Notes: generated by a model from the letters alone, not told the origin. A DNA stretch of 60,047 nt from Chara braunii (GCA_003427395.1 BFEA01000091.1:1243088-1303134); one strand, 5' to 3'; counted from the first letter of the stretch, positions 18,503 to 29,872 are shown. A program made the numbers and translations.

Positions 18503-19901
18503 TGTGACGAACCAATTTCTGTTCCACGCAATCTTCTGCGCGACGACAATGAGGGGTCCTAAGATGGGAAGGTTGGGCCAATTACGGGAGATCGGAATCG
18601 AAGAGAAAATTGCATCCGTGTCCTCTCTTCTTCATCTTTTTACGTCGCTTCTTTTCGGATGGCAGGGGCCAGGGCTGAGCAAGTCCCGGGATGGTCGATT
18701 GAGTGGTTGGTGCGCCGACAGAGGCGCGATTAATAATGTTTGACGCCGCTTCTTTCTTGTTCTGTTGTCGGGTTCTTGGCGCGGTGATCGCGCGGGAAGT
18801 TTTGCTTTTTTTTTAATTTTTTTTTCGAATCTTGTCGAGCCCTCGATGGCTCTCGGAATTTTGGACTTTCTTTTCGGGATTTGTGCTTTAGTAAAGTTGT
18901 TTCTGCATTTTTGCGTAAATAGGAATTTAGGAATTTATGAGTTTAGGAATTCGGACCTTTTTTTTGTCACGCGACGCTTTTTGCTCACGCGCTTCTTTTT
19001 GCTGCTGCGACAGAGCTCTGATTAGTCGGCGCCCTTAAGCTTGCGTGACTGTAATTTTGGGCAGGGCGCCCTTGTAACTGTATCTTTCTTCTTGAGTTTC
19101 GTCTTTCCCGCCCTCTCTCTTCTTTCCTGTTTCTAGTCGGCCCGCGGGCTGCATGATCGGATCGATGCGTGGAGAGTGGCTACGTCCCCCACGCCGCAAT
19201 CTGCCCATGCAGAACGTAGGCACTCCCTCCCCTTCTCTCCTTCTAAGTCCTTGCAATTCTGTGTTCTTCGCGCATGCATGCACGCTATAAATTTCAGCTG
19301 CGTGATTAGGTAGCTCTCTAAAAACGGTTGCTGGAAGCTCGGGGTAGCGCGATTAGTGAGGGTCGGCTCATGAGTGAAGTAAGAGGTGAGTTGAAGTGGG
19401 AGTTGGGCGACCCAACGAGCTGGTGCCGAATGCGCGGGGTTGACGTGTGGGGCTACGACGGACGGTAGCGCGCGGGCGAACCCGACGGGTGTAGGAGGGC
19501 TAAGCGGAATGACAAATTCGTGGGTTGGTGCGTGACGACGGACTGTCCGCATCAGAGAGAGGAAGAGCGAGAGAGAGAGTTGAGATGGATGGACGTGGAG
19601 CTGTAATTTTCTTTGTCTTTCTCAATCTTGTATATAAGTTTTGATTACGGCTTGGGCAATTCGCCCTCATTTTCTTTCGGCATCTTTGTTTCGATGTTGT
19701 CCCTCATATGACGTCTCATTCGGCCTCGATCCTTCCTCCCTTTTGTGTATATCGGATGGACGAGTAATGATGGAATGATGTGCTTGCCTTTTTTGTCTAA
19801 TCGTTATCGTTATCTGCTGATGTCATGTTTAATATTGTTGCGGTGCCTGATGTGTGCGATATCTCTTTGCATAATCGAAAATGATTGTTTGTGGGATTAC
19901 A
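18503..19901 (+). repeat. Ty3/gypsy 3' LTR
   Basis: It starts TGTGACGAA and ends GGGATTACA, 1.4 kb, colinear with 8600-9970. Differences include a short duplication near 18920-18950 (AGGAATTTATGAGTTTAGGAATTC) and an extra CGTCCCCCACGCCGCA near 19183. The accumulated differences indicate an old insertion and agree with the broken pol. Confidence 0.92.
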
Positions 19902-20199
19902 GAATGATTGTCGGGTGATTATCTGGGCCACGTGGAGATTTTGCATGTAGGATTGAACTCTCACTTTTGCACAAGAATAACCCACATGCCCGTGTATGAT
20001 CAAACACCTCGTGTGCATACGTGTAAGCGCGATCTGATCAGCGCGGCCTACACGTGCCCACACGAGGACGATTCGCAGTCACTGACGAACTTGGCACCTC
20101 TTGTATTAGAATAAGTGTGGAATTCCCTTTTTATGGGGATTTGGGCCGATAGGAATTTCCGTCACCATACCCAGAAATTTCCTTGTTAATCGAAGCACG
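19902..20199. other. No feature recognised
   Basis: This is flank beyond the 3' LTR. CACGTGG-type motifs occur, but there is no coding or repeat structure I can support. Confidence 0.5.
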
Positions 20200-20760
20200 A
20201 TGAGATACGTGAGCCGGAATGACAAGATGTCGTACATCGCGGACCGGGAGTACCTAGAGCACTGGGAGGAAGAACATCTCAAGCTGAGATATCTGAAATT
20301 TCCTTGTCTAACCGAGAACTGACTGTGCGCGAGGGACTTTCACCGTGCCGTAACCAGCGACTCGAGGGCTCCCGACTACCCAACTACGTATAACACGCAA
20401 TATTTCATATCCCGCGGCTTCATCGTTATCGCCACCAATTTCCCTCCCTTCCGCATCCTCCTCCCATGCCACCAGCTCACGGTGGTTCCGTGGAACTCCA
20501 TAGCCCCGTATTGGCCCCACACGCCGTGCAGAAATTGCAGACGACGAGGCAACCGCCGAGCCTCAGGAACTACAGGGCCTAACCATAACACGCGACGACA
20601 ATCGCCATGTGTCCCCACCCGGAGGTCCGACTCATTGAAATCGCAACCCTTATGGACGGGCCTCTCCCGAACCGCCACCACTAAAACAGGCGGATCGGAC
20701 GACCCAAGATGCAACGCGCATGCCATCTGCCTTATGTGGCACGACATCCACCACCAGTAG
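20200..20760 (+). pseudogene. Unknown coding block, copy 1 of an inverted pair
   Basis: From an ATG at 20200 one frame runs about 187 codons to 20760 with a single TGA near 20320. It contains YLEHWEEEHLKLRYLKFPCL, LCARDFHRAVTSD and VVPWNSIAPYWPHTPCRNC. The minus strand at 23240-22850 encodes a diverged relative (EYREYWEDEQLRR, FPCLTKND, LCARDFHCAITSD, KWYRGIP), so the protein reading was once under selection. I do not recognise the family. A lost accessory ORF or gag part of another retroelement is possible. Confidence 0.5.
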
Positions 20761-20955
20761 ACCGAAGGTAACCCGCCCCTCAACCTTATTGCACCCATGC
20801 CCCTGAACCCATGCCACAGGAGATCTCAGTTCTGATCTTGGACTCCACCCCCACTTTCCCAAAAATCCTTGGCACACCCCTTTTCGCACTTCCAGGCCGA
20901 CGTCCCACTCCGATCAGGAAGTCGCGCCGGGTGTGAGGTTGGGCGTCGCAGAGTA
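20717..20955 (+). repeat. Inverted-repeat arm, matches 22331-22575
   Basis: GCGCATGCCATCTGCCTTAT, CTCCACCCCCACTTTCC, AAAATCCTTGGCACACCCC and CCGATCAGGAAGTCGCG appear here. The same blocks occur in the opposite orientation at 22331-22575. With the coding blocks on either side, the total inverted similarity spans about 20.2-20.95 kb against 22.33-23.24 kb. Confidence 0.8.
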
Positions 20956-22330
20956 CTCTGGTTTCTGAAAACTGCAGCATTCCTTGCTTTCCATATAACA
21001 TCCATAACTATACCCCAACACACTAGGGCCACATAGCCCCAGTCGTCCTTCCACTGCTTCCCATCTGGCGGGGAGGCGACTAGTATCCATTCATCCGTCC
21101 ATTTCCACCTTGCCCCTACTGCATCCTCCCATTTGAGTCTCCACCAGTTCCATATTTCTTCAGAAAGCGGGCATGCAAGCCAGATATGGGTGGCCGATTC
21201 TCCAGTAGTATGACATCTTCTACAAGTTATATCCAGTTCCAGTCCTCTAACACTCAGCCACTGAGCAGACGCAGTAAGACGCAGGGATTGAATCCACATC
21301 AAACTCGCCTGCCATTAAGATGGAATGCTTTTCGAGGCCGGCGAGAACATTCCAAAATCTGGCATTGTCTGATCCTCCCCGTAGGCTTTTTTGAATCTGC
21401 GGCTAGCCACAACCTGGGGTTTGACTTTTTTCGACCTGAGATAGGAGGAACCTATCTTGGAAGAATATGTGATGAGTGGATGACAGATATCTCTACTACC
21501 CTTCCATCCATACAAAACTGGGTCGACCACGTAATCTTGGGCCAAGCCCCTCAACAACACAACCTGCTTCTTGGGGAACGAGGGTAAATGCAACACCCTA
21601 ACCTCCACCAGATCCACAAAAGTACTCAGAATAGTTTCGGCTTCTTTACTGAGAGACCAGCCTAGCTTGACTTCCCTTCCAATCACCCACTGCTCCACGT
21701 TTAAACCTTTAGCTAGGTCAGGTCCCAAAATCTGACAGCTTTGTGGGGGTCTGACGGATGTTTCAACCATGCCCCCATACCATATTTTGTACTATCCAAA
21801 ATGATGGATCTCCAATGGGATGGAATGACCTTTAACAGTTTGCTGTAGTTTTCCTCAACTTTATCCAGTCTGGGCAAACTCTTTCTGCGTTTGGCCGGTC
21901 ATATCCAATCCTGGGTCTGTGTATCCCAAATGTGTTCAATTAGGAATATCCCCTTGGTTTACCAGGATTTTCCAAAATCCCCTGTCTTAGAGCCCGTAGA
22001 CACGGCCCCCCCCGAAGGAAGCTTAATTAATGTATTATCAAACAAGCACTGATTCAACACCTCCTGTTTTGTAGCAGGAGAACGCAAGGTCTTTGGCCTC
22101 AGTTTATTCCAGGCAGATAGGATCCCTGCCCAGACCCTGGATTTCACTTTCCTGGCAGACAGGTTAGACAAAATTAAGCATTGCCAGGTGTTAACTTGGT
22201 CTCAGATTTCAAATTCCTTCCTCAGGATGTATTCTCCCAAGCTCTTCTGCTGTTTCTGGTCCGTACCAAGGCTCGCTTTGATCATCCATTTGCAAAAAAG
22301 AGCAAAGTTTTGGTCTCTTGGGCCCGGAAG
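20956..22330 (-). pseudogene. LINE ORF2 C-terminal fragment (connector and zf-RVT)
   Basis: On the minus strand, 22170-21959 has KVKSRVWAGILSAWNKLRPK and a following NQCLF block. The segment 21770-21315 is the connector (DYVVDPVLYGW). The segment 21302-20970 is a zf-RVT domain with CRRCHTTGESATHIWLACPL and VALVCWGIVMDVIWKARNA. Each piece has a counterpart in the same order at 2960-1567, so both belong to one LINE family. It is 5' truncated: no RT or endonuclease is present. Frameshifts separate the pieces. It sits exactly between the inverted arms, as if it lies inside a rearranged larger element. Confidence 0.82.
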
Positions 22331-23245
22331 CCCCAACCCTGTGACGCCCAACCTCACGCCCAGCGCGACTTCCTGATCGGACTGGGATGGGGGCTTGGAA
22401 GTGCGAAAAAGGGGTGTGCCAAGGATTTTTGGAAAGTGGGGGTGGAGTCCCAGGTCGGAATTGAGATCTCCTGTGGCAAGTTCAAGGGGTACATGTGCAA
22501 AAGGGGTTATACTCAGAAGGGAGGTAGTTGGTGTCGTGTTGCTCGTGCAGCATAAGGCAGATGGCATGCGCAGTGCATCCCAGGTTAAAAATTCGGGGAT
22601 CTTGCTGCTACCACCAGATCGATTAGACTCGAACACTCTTGCATTCTCGAACAAAATTTCAACAAAATTGCATATGCCAACGAGTTTAACGTTTAAGGCC
22701 AAAAGGAATCACCATAGCCGCTGATTTCGTCCATGACGTCGGTCGCGGGGTTCGACCAGTTGTTGACGCCGCTAGTAACAGGCCTCGGGTTCCGCCGAGG
22801 CGGGCCGTACGCGGAGGTTGTGCAATCGTTGCTCAACTTCGGTTCGAGCCTGTTGGGTGGTTCCCAAAGCTCGGCGCGCCCGGTGGTACCGACAACCCTC
22901 GCACGGCGGGCAGGGCCAGTAGCGAGCTATGGAATTCCACGGTACCACTTTGAGTTGGTGATAGGGGAGGAGGAGATGGAAGGGAGGGAAGCTGGTAGAA
23001 ATGACAACAAAGTCGGGTGATATGAAATATTGTGTGTTATAAGTTTCCGGGTAGTCGGGGCAGGGGGTCGCTTGTTATAGCGCAATGAAAATCCCTCGCA
23101 CATAATCGATCGTTTTTTGTTAGGCAAGGGAATTCCAGATTTCTTAAATTTCCCTGTCGTCTGAGTTGTTCGTCCTCCCAATACTCACGGTATTCCGGGT
23201 CCCTGTAGTCGGACGCCCAGGAAGGAGACCGTGTAGCCATGCTTG
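22331..23245 (-). pseudogene. Unknown coding block, copy 2 of the inverted pair
   Basis: This is the reverse-orientation relative of 20200-20955. The minus frame 23240-23037 encodes DYRDPEYREYWEDEQLRRQ and LCARDFHCAITSD. The next part continues in another frame (PTLLSFLPASLPSISS, KWYRGIP), showing a frameshift. The noncoding part at 22331-22575 matches the other arm closely. Both copies are dead. Confidence 0.6.
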
Positions 23246-23505
23246 TTTAGTAAGCCACATCCCCCACATCCTTACACGTGGTTAATACTGTCTTACGCGG
23301 GCGAGTGCGTAGGTGGAGATTCGGTTCTCTCGAGATCGCGAACGTACTACCTGCGTACGTAAGGAGCAGTCGATTGGTTCCGTGTGCGGGCCGCATTCAA
23401 CCATAAGTGCAAATATCCTACCAATCACTACATGTCATACATGTGACGCAAAAGGGGGAAGGGGGGGATAATCGACAGTTGGACCTCAGACATCCAAAGT
23501 GAGCG
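23246..23505. other. No feature recognised
   Basis: Intervening sequence without coding or clear repeats. Confidence 0.4.
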
Positions 23506-23804
23506 TTCCCAATTAGACCCGAGCACATAGCCCATGCAGGCGAGCACCGGTCAAAGACAACACAGACAGCGCAAAATAGATAAAAAAGATCACTAACAAA
23601 AGAGAACCCACATTCATTTTCTGCATACATACTGAGCAAACAACAAGGAAAATCCGAGACAATATACGAGAGAACTTAGAGAAGTTCAAAAGAAAAAGGG
23701 CTGCGATAAAGAGATCGGTCGTATCGGCGTCCAAAATTATACAGATGTATAGAGAAAAACAAAAGGAACAACAAAAAAAAGCCTCATCCCACAACCACAC
23801 TACT

Positions 23805-23862
<58 letters not shown>

Positions 23863-24040
23863 TGCGGGCAGTCCGTCGCCTCGTATTATTACCCACAATA
23901 CCGACAGTCCGTCGCCGCATATCCACACAGAGTTGTCACCCTGCTTAGCCTTCATACGCCCGTCAGGTTCGCCCGTTGTCGGGCGGCTCCAGCCCTACGA
24001 CGCCCTTTAATTCCGTTATAAGAGCGCGCGACAAGGACTT
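23506..24040 (-). repeat. Diverged gypsy LTR-like segment (minus) with (CT)n
   Basis: The stretch GCAGTCCGTCGCC, AGTTGTCACCCTGCTTAGCC and CGTCAGGTTCGCCCG at about 23868-23980 is the reverse complement of the region near 9520-9640 of the gypsy LTR, in the same order. A pure (CT)n tract at 23806-23858 sits where the LTR has its GAGAGAG run. The rest is too diverged to align by eye. I read it as a solo or truncated LTR of a related family. Confidence 0.55.
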
Positions 24041-24800
24041 AATTTAATTGTTTTTCTACTTGACAGGAACTCCGCGGACTATGGAAAAACGCGGCGACGG
24101 ATCAACGCGGCGAATGACCAGGCTACGATACTCAGTCTGGGTGGGGCTCGAGCATTGAAGGCCGATACTTTCATGAAGTGGCCGTGAACGTAAGCCGTCG
24201 ACAAGCATAAAGAGGCTACCGCAGCGGAGGGGGTTGCCAAGGGTTCGAGACGAAAGGCACGACCACAAGGAGCCAGAGTTGCACTAAAGGTCGGCGAAAA
24301 GCCGGAGGAAAAGGGGCGTCGGGCACTTCACGTAAGGCTTCGGGCATCTCGAGCAGTGGCGGCCTCCGAAGTTACCACAGGCGACCGAATCCCGGGAACA
24401 CCCTGCGTAGATGATGGTGGGGACTGGCCTTTTGGGCGGGCCTTGGTGCTAACAAAAAGAGGTTCACAGCCTAAGGCCCGGGAATGGGACCGACTCAGGA
24501 CTTAGAATTTCGAAGGGGGCCCTGCGGGATTTTTACCAAGGCCCGGTACCACCTGTGGGTGGGGACCACCTAGGCTCAAATAGGCTCGGGAATAGCCTCA
24601 ATACGAGGGCGCTGCAAAGGTCCCAGTTCCCGACAAGAAGGCGCCCTTCGGCAAAAACCTTCCGAGGGCCCAAACAGGCTAAGGCGTAGGCCCAGTACCG
24701 GGGCGCTGCAACTTATCGGTAACCCCGGAGCACACAAAGGCACTGGGCACACCGAGGAGAGAGCTCAACAAAGGATAAAAGCCCAACCGGGCTCAAAGTC
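24041..24800 (+). other. GC-rich region, probably part of a 5' LTR
   Basis: There are no coding domains. Recurrent blocks of the type GGGCGCTGCAA, AGGCTCGGGAATAGCC and AAGGCGCCCTTCGGC suggest a decayed LTR. The primer-binding site at 26753 requires an LTR upstream, and this region and the minisatellite are candidates. The LTR boundaries cannot be set because no second copy is in the window. Confidence 0.35.
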
Positions 24801-25076
24801 GGGGCTTTCTGGCGAATTTGCACCCACCGGCGCACGGTGGACTTCTCGCATGCACAAAGGAAGGACGCACTAAGGTGAGGCGTACGGAACATGGGTGGGT
24901 GTGCTACCTCACCAGCGAACAAAAGCACTCGCAGCAAAGGAGGCCCACAGGGACAGCACGCACGGGCGCGCATGCCGGCGCAACCCCTGCGCGCATGCGT
25001 ATCAAGACACTGTGCACAGAACGAGACAGTCCGCACGGGGACGCGCGCTCGCGCAAGCCACGCACGTGCTCGGGCG

Positions 25077-25795
25077 CTCATCCACGCACTGTCGCGATCC
25101 GCGCACAGTCGGGATCACAGCGCGCTAACGAGCGCACACACAAGCGCGCAACTGCGCACTGTCGGAATACGCAGCGGGCTATCGCGCGCGCACGCTCGCA
25201 CACCACTGTGCACTGTCGGGATCCGCGGCCAGTCGGGACAGGTTGTGTGCTACCGAGCGCACACACAAGCGCGCAGCTGCGCACTGTCGAGATACGCAGC
25301 ACTCTACCTCGCGCACACATACGTGCGCAGCTGCGCACTGTCAGGATATGCAGCTCACTATCGCGCGCGCACAACTGCTCACTGTCGGGATACGCAGCTC
25401 GCACACGCGCACGTGCAGCTGCGCACTGTCAGGATACACAGCTCGCTATCGCGCGCACACGCGCGCGCGCAGCTATGCACTGTCGGGATACGCATCACGA
25501 TATCACGCACACATGCGCGCACACCATTGCGCGCTGTCGGGATACGCAGCTTGCTATCGCCCGCACACGTGTGCGTGCAGCTACGCACTGTCGGGATACG
25601 CAGCTCGCTATCGCCCGCACACGCGCGCGCAGCTGCGCACTGTCGAGATACGCATCGCGCTATCACGCACACACGCTCGCACGCCATTCTTGCGCACTGT
25701 CGGGATACGCAGTTCTCCATCGCGCGCACAACTGTGCACTGTCGGGATACGCAGCGCGCTATCACGCACACACCATTGCGCACTGTCGGGGGCGG
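25077..25795 (+). repeat. GC-rich minisatellite, about 14 units
   Basis: The core CACTGTCGGGATACGCAG recurs about 14 times with units of about 42-71 bp (most 52-54). Each unit has a variable alternating purine-pyrimidine arm such as CGCGCACACGCGCGCGCAGC. The unit almost lacks stop trinucleotides, so frames on both strands stay open for up to about 340 codons. These are not genes. The alternating GC/AC arms could adopt left-handed DNA or cruciforms (inference). Confidence 0.92.
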
Positions 25796-25924
25796 GATTG
25801 GGATACCGAAGGGCTCATCAAAGGGGCATGTAGGGGGACGCACTAAAGGAGGAGATACTGAGGTGAACTGGATGAAAACGTAGAAGGATCAAAGGGGGCA
25901 AGAGGTAGCACCAAAAGGGAGGAG

Positions 25925-26200
25925 GAAGGTATGCGAACCGGACCTTTCGAAAAGGCACGCCGTGAGGAGGCCCTTCGAAGGGGGACATCGCGAAGAGGGC
26001 TTTCCGCTTTCTAAACCGAGCTTTCCGGAGGGGGACATCGCGAAGAGAGCTTTCCGAAGGGGCACTTTCTAGACCGAGTTTTCCGAAGGGGCACTTTCTA
26101 AACCGAGCTTTCCAAGGGGGCACATCGTGAAAAGGGCTTTCTGAAGAGGTACATCGTGAAGAGGGCTTTTCAGAAAGGTACGTCGTGAAGACGTACCCGA
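25925..26200 (+). repeat. Degenerate tandem repeats (GAGCTTTCCGAAGGGG type)
   Basis: Blocks GAGGGCTTTCCG, AAGGGGGACATCGCGAAGA and GGGGCACTTTCTAAACCGAG repeat six to eight times with unequal spacing. There is no coding. It continues the repeat-rich area upstream of the primer-binding site. Confidence 0.8.
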
Positions 26201-26752
26201 GGGCTAGGACCGTCACGATAGGAGCTTTAACACGGGACCATCTAGAGCGGGACTTTGTGCATACCGGGCCTTCCCGGGAGCGGGGCATACTGAGTTACGA
26301 GTGACGAAGGCATCATAGGAAGGCATGGTCAAGGTTGACCTCGAGCTTTGGCCCCAATGGGCGCGAGAGGCCATTTCAGATACAGAGAGTACTAGCACGG
26401 TTCCTTGGGATCGACGGGCACGGTACCGGCGGCATCCGATAGGGAGGAGGATTAGACCCAAATTGTTGACTAGATCAGGGACGGGACTTGCGCCTGAGGC
26501 CGAAAGCAGTGCGGTGAACCCAATTATTTTGGACAGAATGAGAACGATCGTTTTGTTCTTGCCAAGACGGTGACTTGTGTACTGTTTGCACTTTTGTCTC
26601 GTGTCTGTCATAGTCTATGTTTGCGTGGATGTAGACTGAAGTGGATTGTGCAGGTTACCGGAGCCCCGGCCAACCCTCCCGTGGGTGACAGACGCGGCGC
26701 GAGGCATAGGGTTTGGACGACGTGCTGGCAAATCCATTCTACCGGTCGATAG

Positions 26753-26770
26753 TGGCGCCGTTGCCGGGGA
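26753..26770 (+). promoter_or_regulatory. Primer-binding site for tRNA-Asp (LTR retroelement)
   Basis: TGGCGCCGTTGCCGGGGA is the complement of the 3' end of plant tRNA-Asp. It is the primer-binding site known in plant Tat/Athila-type Ty3/gypsy elements. The LTR should end just upstream (within about 20 bp), and the element's internal region should extend to the right. Coding remnants from 27.7 kb and a gag-like ORF at 34.1 kb agree with that. Confidence 0.85.
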
Positions 26771-27757
26771 AGGCTGCCTCTCGGGACTTCGGTCCGCCTG
26801 TAACTGCAGAGGTGAGGAGGTGGAGCAGGAGTTCTTTTTCACTTGACACTCATACCAGACGTTTCTTGGTACGTGCAGGTGCGGTGTGAGCACGGGTGAG
26901 CGGACGACGGACGACCGACCTATGCTCGATGTTCCCGGGTGAGATTTGGAATTCTGCATTTTTATGATTTAGTCGAGTTTGCATTCTAAGACTCGTGATT
27001 TCATGCATTTCCTTCTTGCTTTCTTATTGTGATTGAGAGAGATATTTCTGAGTTTTCCCTATCCTTTTGTCAGTCTGCCCTGATTGGTCTCTAAGAGAGA
27101 AAATTGTGAGTCGGGGATGAACTGAAGGGATTGAAGGGGAGGGGAGAAGCGCCCCGGATCTGCAAGGAGTTGGACGGGACTAGATAGGCTAGATGATCAT
27201 GATGGATAACTGGGGGGACTGATCCACAGTACGAGTCGGGAGTGACACGATGCCTAAGGTGGGCCAAGTAGAGGCATGGATAGGAGAGTGAGGATGCACG
27301 AGTGAGACACGGGGTCACACCGCCCCTTCGTTCGCGTGTGACTTCGGTCCACCGTAGGGCACATGAGTTGGCCAACTCGTGTCTAGGTCGCGGCGAAGGT
27401 GGTAGGCCAGCGATGATGGTACATTGATCAATCCTCCTTCTTGACATGAGGGTAGGGAGAGATACGCCAGAGGGCGGTTCTTTCCTAGGCCTGTTGACGT
27501 CTTGAGGGGATATAGGAGCGATCGGTGGGGGCCTGTCGTGGGGGTCTGTGAGCTCATCAGTCCGAGAGTGAGCACGGGAAAGGAGCGGATGAGAGAACTA
27601 TTGGCGATTGATTAGGAATGGTATTTATTGAGTCGGGTACCCAAGTTCATCTTAGACGTGAAGAAGGGCAGTATGATGTCGTGAACTTGCCATTGGAAGG
27701 GAGAAGCAAGTATAGGGCCACGAGAAAGCAAGGTCTGGTAGTAAGGGAAGGAGTCTT
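26771..27757 (+). other. Retroelement leader, no intact coding
   Basis: Sequence downstream of the PBS with many stops in all plus frames. No repeat or domain is recognised. Confidence 0.4.
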
Positions 27758-27822
27758 TTGTGGGTGAGGGTCGAGTGCCAACCCAGACCCTGTGTGAGGA
27801 GGGACACGGAGAACGAGCCACT

Positions 27823-28003
27823 TGTCGCAGAGGTGAGCATTAAAATATATTTATCGTCCGATGAGTGGGAGTACCTAGTGATAGACACTGCGAGACATTG
27901 TCGTGCGCTCCCCTGTTTGTTATCCCTCAGTCGTAGGTACGAATCTCGGATATTTGGGGCCGTTTTGGCAGGGTCAGATGCTATAGCACGGTACTCGGTC
28001 TGA
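27823..28003 (+). pseudogene. Decayed retroelement coding block 1
   Basis: This short plus-strand frame has AEVSIKIYLSSDEWEYLVID followed by an Arg/Leu-rich helix. The same I-x-IY(L/V) strand plus helix pattern recurs at 29670-29821 and 31580-31730, which suggests an internally repeated domain. The function is unknown. Confidence 0.4.
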
Positions 28004-28030
28004 TAGGCTTATGGTTGGGAGCTCCCTAGA

Positions 28031-28525
28031 GTGACTGTCGTCAGACCTACAACAGTACCTAGGTTCCTGACGGAATTGATCTTCAGGAGTATCGATAGTT
28101 ATCGAAGGTTGGTGAGGGCGCTCAGGAAGGCCGTCCAGTTCAGGGCTCCGGTTGTTGAGTTAGCGTGGCTGGCCACCTATTGTCTGGATAGGGCGGTACC
28201 CAATAGAAGGGAGTTGAGGCAGATCTTCTTCCAAATAAGGATTAAACTTCGTCGAGGCGCCATCGCGGGAGAGACAGACAGGGCTAGGATTTTAAACGGG
28301 GAGCCTGTAGAGGACTCGATGTGTCACAGCTGCGAAGAGTATCCGGTAGAATTACGACACTTCACGTATAAGGAACCAGAGTTTATCAACAAGGACTGGG
28401 TCGAGTTTACCCTGCCTGGTAGGTCAGTCCAAAGGCCTCACGGGGGTAGGGATGACAGGAATTGGACGTCTGTCCTATTGAGGCCAGAAGTTTGGTTGTT
28501 GGTTGCTCGGAACTTGCTCCCTTGA
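28031..28525 (+). CDS. Retroelement coding block 2, unknown
   Basis: 164 codons are open. The first half is rich in Arg/Leu/Ala and probably helical (LVRALRKAVQFRAPVVELAW). A short CHSCEE motif lies near residue 97, then a Phe/Glu-rich stretch and a hydrophobic end. The single CxxC is too little for a zinc finger. It lies between the PBS and the gag-like ORF of the same element, so it is probably part of a pre-gag or gag N-terminal protein. I know of no matching family. Confidence 0.45.
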   Translation: MTVVRPTTVPRFLTELIFRSIDSYRRLVRALRKAVQFRAPVVELAWLATYCLDRAVPNRRELRQIFFQIRIKLRRGAIAGETDRARILNGEPVEDSMCHSCEEYPVELRHFTYKEPEFINKDWVEFTLPGRSVQRPHGGRDDRNWTSVLLRPEVWLLVARNLLP

Positions 28526-28658
28526 TGGGGTTTGAGTGAGATAGGAGGGGAAGGTTGGTGGAGGATTCGTTGGAACTACAAGTAAGGGGTTTCCTTTACT
28601 ACCAGACCTTTGTCCTAACTGACATAGTTTTTCGGGCAGTGGAGACCCAAACCTCGGG

Positions 28659-29414
28659 GTGGTTCCGTGCCTTGACTTGTATACCTGGCCGGACAAGGTG
28701 ACAGCGTGGGACATATTACGAGAGGAAGTTGATAAGCTCCGGGGAAGGGAGCGCTGTTACGATAGGGATTTTAGGTCTGTGGTAGTCTCTCTCCGTCTGG
28801 CTAGGGAGGGGTTCCTGCCGCAGCTGGAAGAGGCGCTGAGGCTGCTGGTACCGATTTTTGTCACAGTCTTGGAAGGATTCCTGGGGTGCCTTGACCGCCT
28901 AATTTGGATTCATTGGGTCTTTCTAGAGATTCAAGGTCTCTTGAGATATAGCGGCGAGCATCACGCATACTACTTGTTGTGGAAAGAGGGGCCTGGGTTC
29001 GGTGAGGTGGTGTTGAAGCTAGTGGAGTTGATCAGGGCGGCCTCACTTAGGACTTCGTGGGAGGCGCCGACACAGGAGCAACCAACCGAGTTTTGGTCCA
29101 CGCTAGAAAGGGCCATACGGGAGCCGCCAAACTATTTGGCGGGGATAACCGAGTTGTACGGAGCTGAGGATTACGATCCATCGATCAGGGAGAGATCACT
29201 TATCGGATTCTTCGAGTTACGCTCGCATTATAGGAGAATAGGAGCTCTCGAGGACGAAGAGGAGCTGGAAGAGGACGACGAAGTCGAGTGGGAGGTACCG
29301 AGAGACGCGCCAGAGTTGTGGAGGATCTGCGGGAATTTCCCGAAGAAAGATTGGGGTATTTTAGGAATGCGGACGGGATTGAGGACTATGTGGAAGGGCG
29401 TTGGCCAAGACTAG
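28659..29414 (+). CDS. Retroelement coding block 3, unknown, acidic C terminus
   Basis: 251 codons are open; the first ATG is at 28659. The predicted protein is helical with a hydrophobic middle (RLLVPIFVTVLEGFLGCLDR) that could pack in a core or mimic a membrane segment. It ends in an acidic run (EDEEELEEDDEVEWEVP, about residues 203-222). Codon usage and context match blocks 2 and 4, so these are probably parts of one longer decayed protein. No domain is recognised. Confidence 0.45.
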   Translation: MVPCLDLYTWPDKVTAWDILREEVDKLRGRERCYDRDFRSVVVSLRLAREGFLPQLEEALRLLVPIFVTVLEGFLGCLDRLIWIHWVFLEIQGLLRYSGEHHAYYLLWKEGPGFGEVVLKLVELIRAASLRTSWEAPTQEQPTEFWSTLERAIREPPNYLAGITELYGAEDYDPSIRERSLIGFFELRSHYRRIGALEDEEELEEDDEVEWEVPRDAPELWRICGNFPKKDWGILGMRTGLRTMWKGVGQD

Positions 29415-29533
29415 GAGTTCAAATGAATTCTAGAAATGACTGAGCTCTTGACAGGCAAGGTTGGCTGGGAGAGTGGAGTAAACTGGGGGCTGCCGTCATC
29501 TAGCGACCCCACCATAGAGGCTTTGCTACAAGA

Positions 29534-29821
29534 TTGGACTCCTTCGACCTTAGGCGGACCTTTTTCGTACGTGGTGGAGGGAGGAGAGAGCCGATTCCGT
29601 ACAAAGTTGAAACATACGAGTCGGTTGATAGTGGTTGGGAACAAATACGCCTTCATGTCATGAGCGTCCGTTTCCTCGGAACTAAGGTATGTGACATACG
29701 GATTTACTTGCCGATAGAAAGGGACGACGATCTCGTTTATGACCGATGTTGGGAAAGGGCAAGAGAGGTAGTGGAGGATGAGAGGGATAGATTAATCTCA
29801 GTAGGGAAGGATGTCGTCTAA
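29534..29821 (+). pseudogene. Decayed retroelement coding block 4
   Basis: The frame contains KVCDIRIYLPIERDDDLVYD and then CWERAREVVEDERDRLISVG. A diverged relative is at 31578-31730 (DTRIYVP..., CRERAVGIVLEEKKRLEREG), on the other side of the gap. The pair supports an internally duplicated domain in this element. Confidence 0.45.
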
Positions 29822-29872
29822 AGCACGAAGATAATGACCTTTGAGCTACTGCCGAAGCCCCCGGTTCAAACC

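Noticed and set aside
22733-23020. Plus-strand 95-codon frame
   Set aside because: It is the shadow of the minus-strand coding copy that matches 20200-20760.
25077-25795. CRISPR-like array
   Set aside because: Units are of uneven length, the repeats are diverged, the spacers are low-complexity relatives of each other, and the context is eukaryotic.
24818-25883. Overlapping open frames of up to about 340 codons on both strands
   Set aside because: They are produced by a GC-rich minisatellite whose unit lacks stop trinucleotides; no domain and no single favoured frame.
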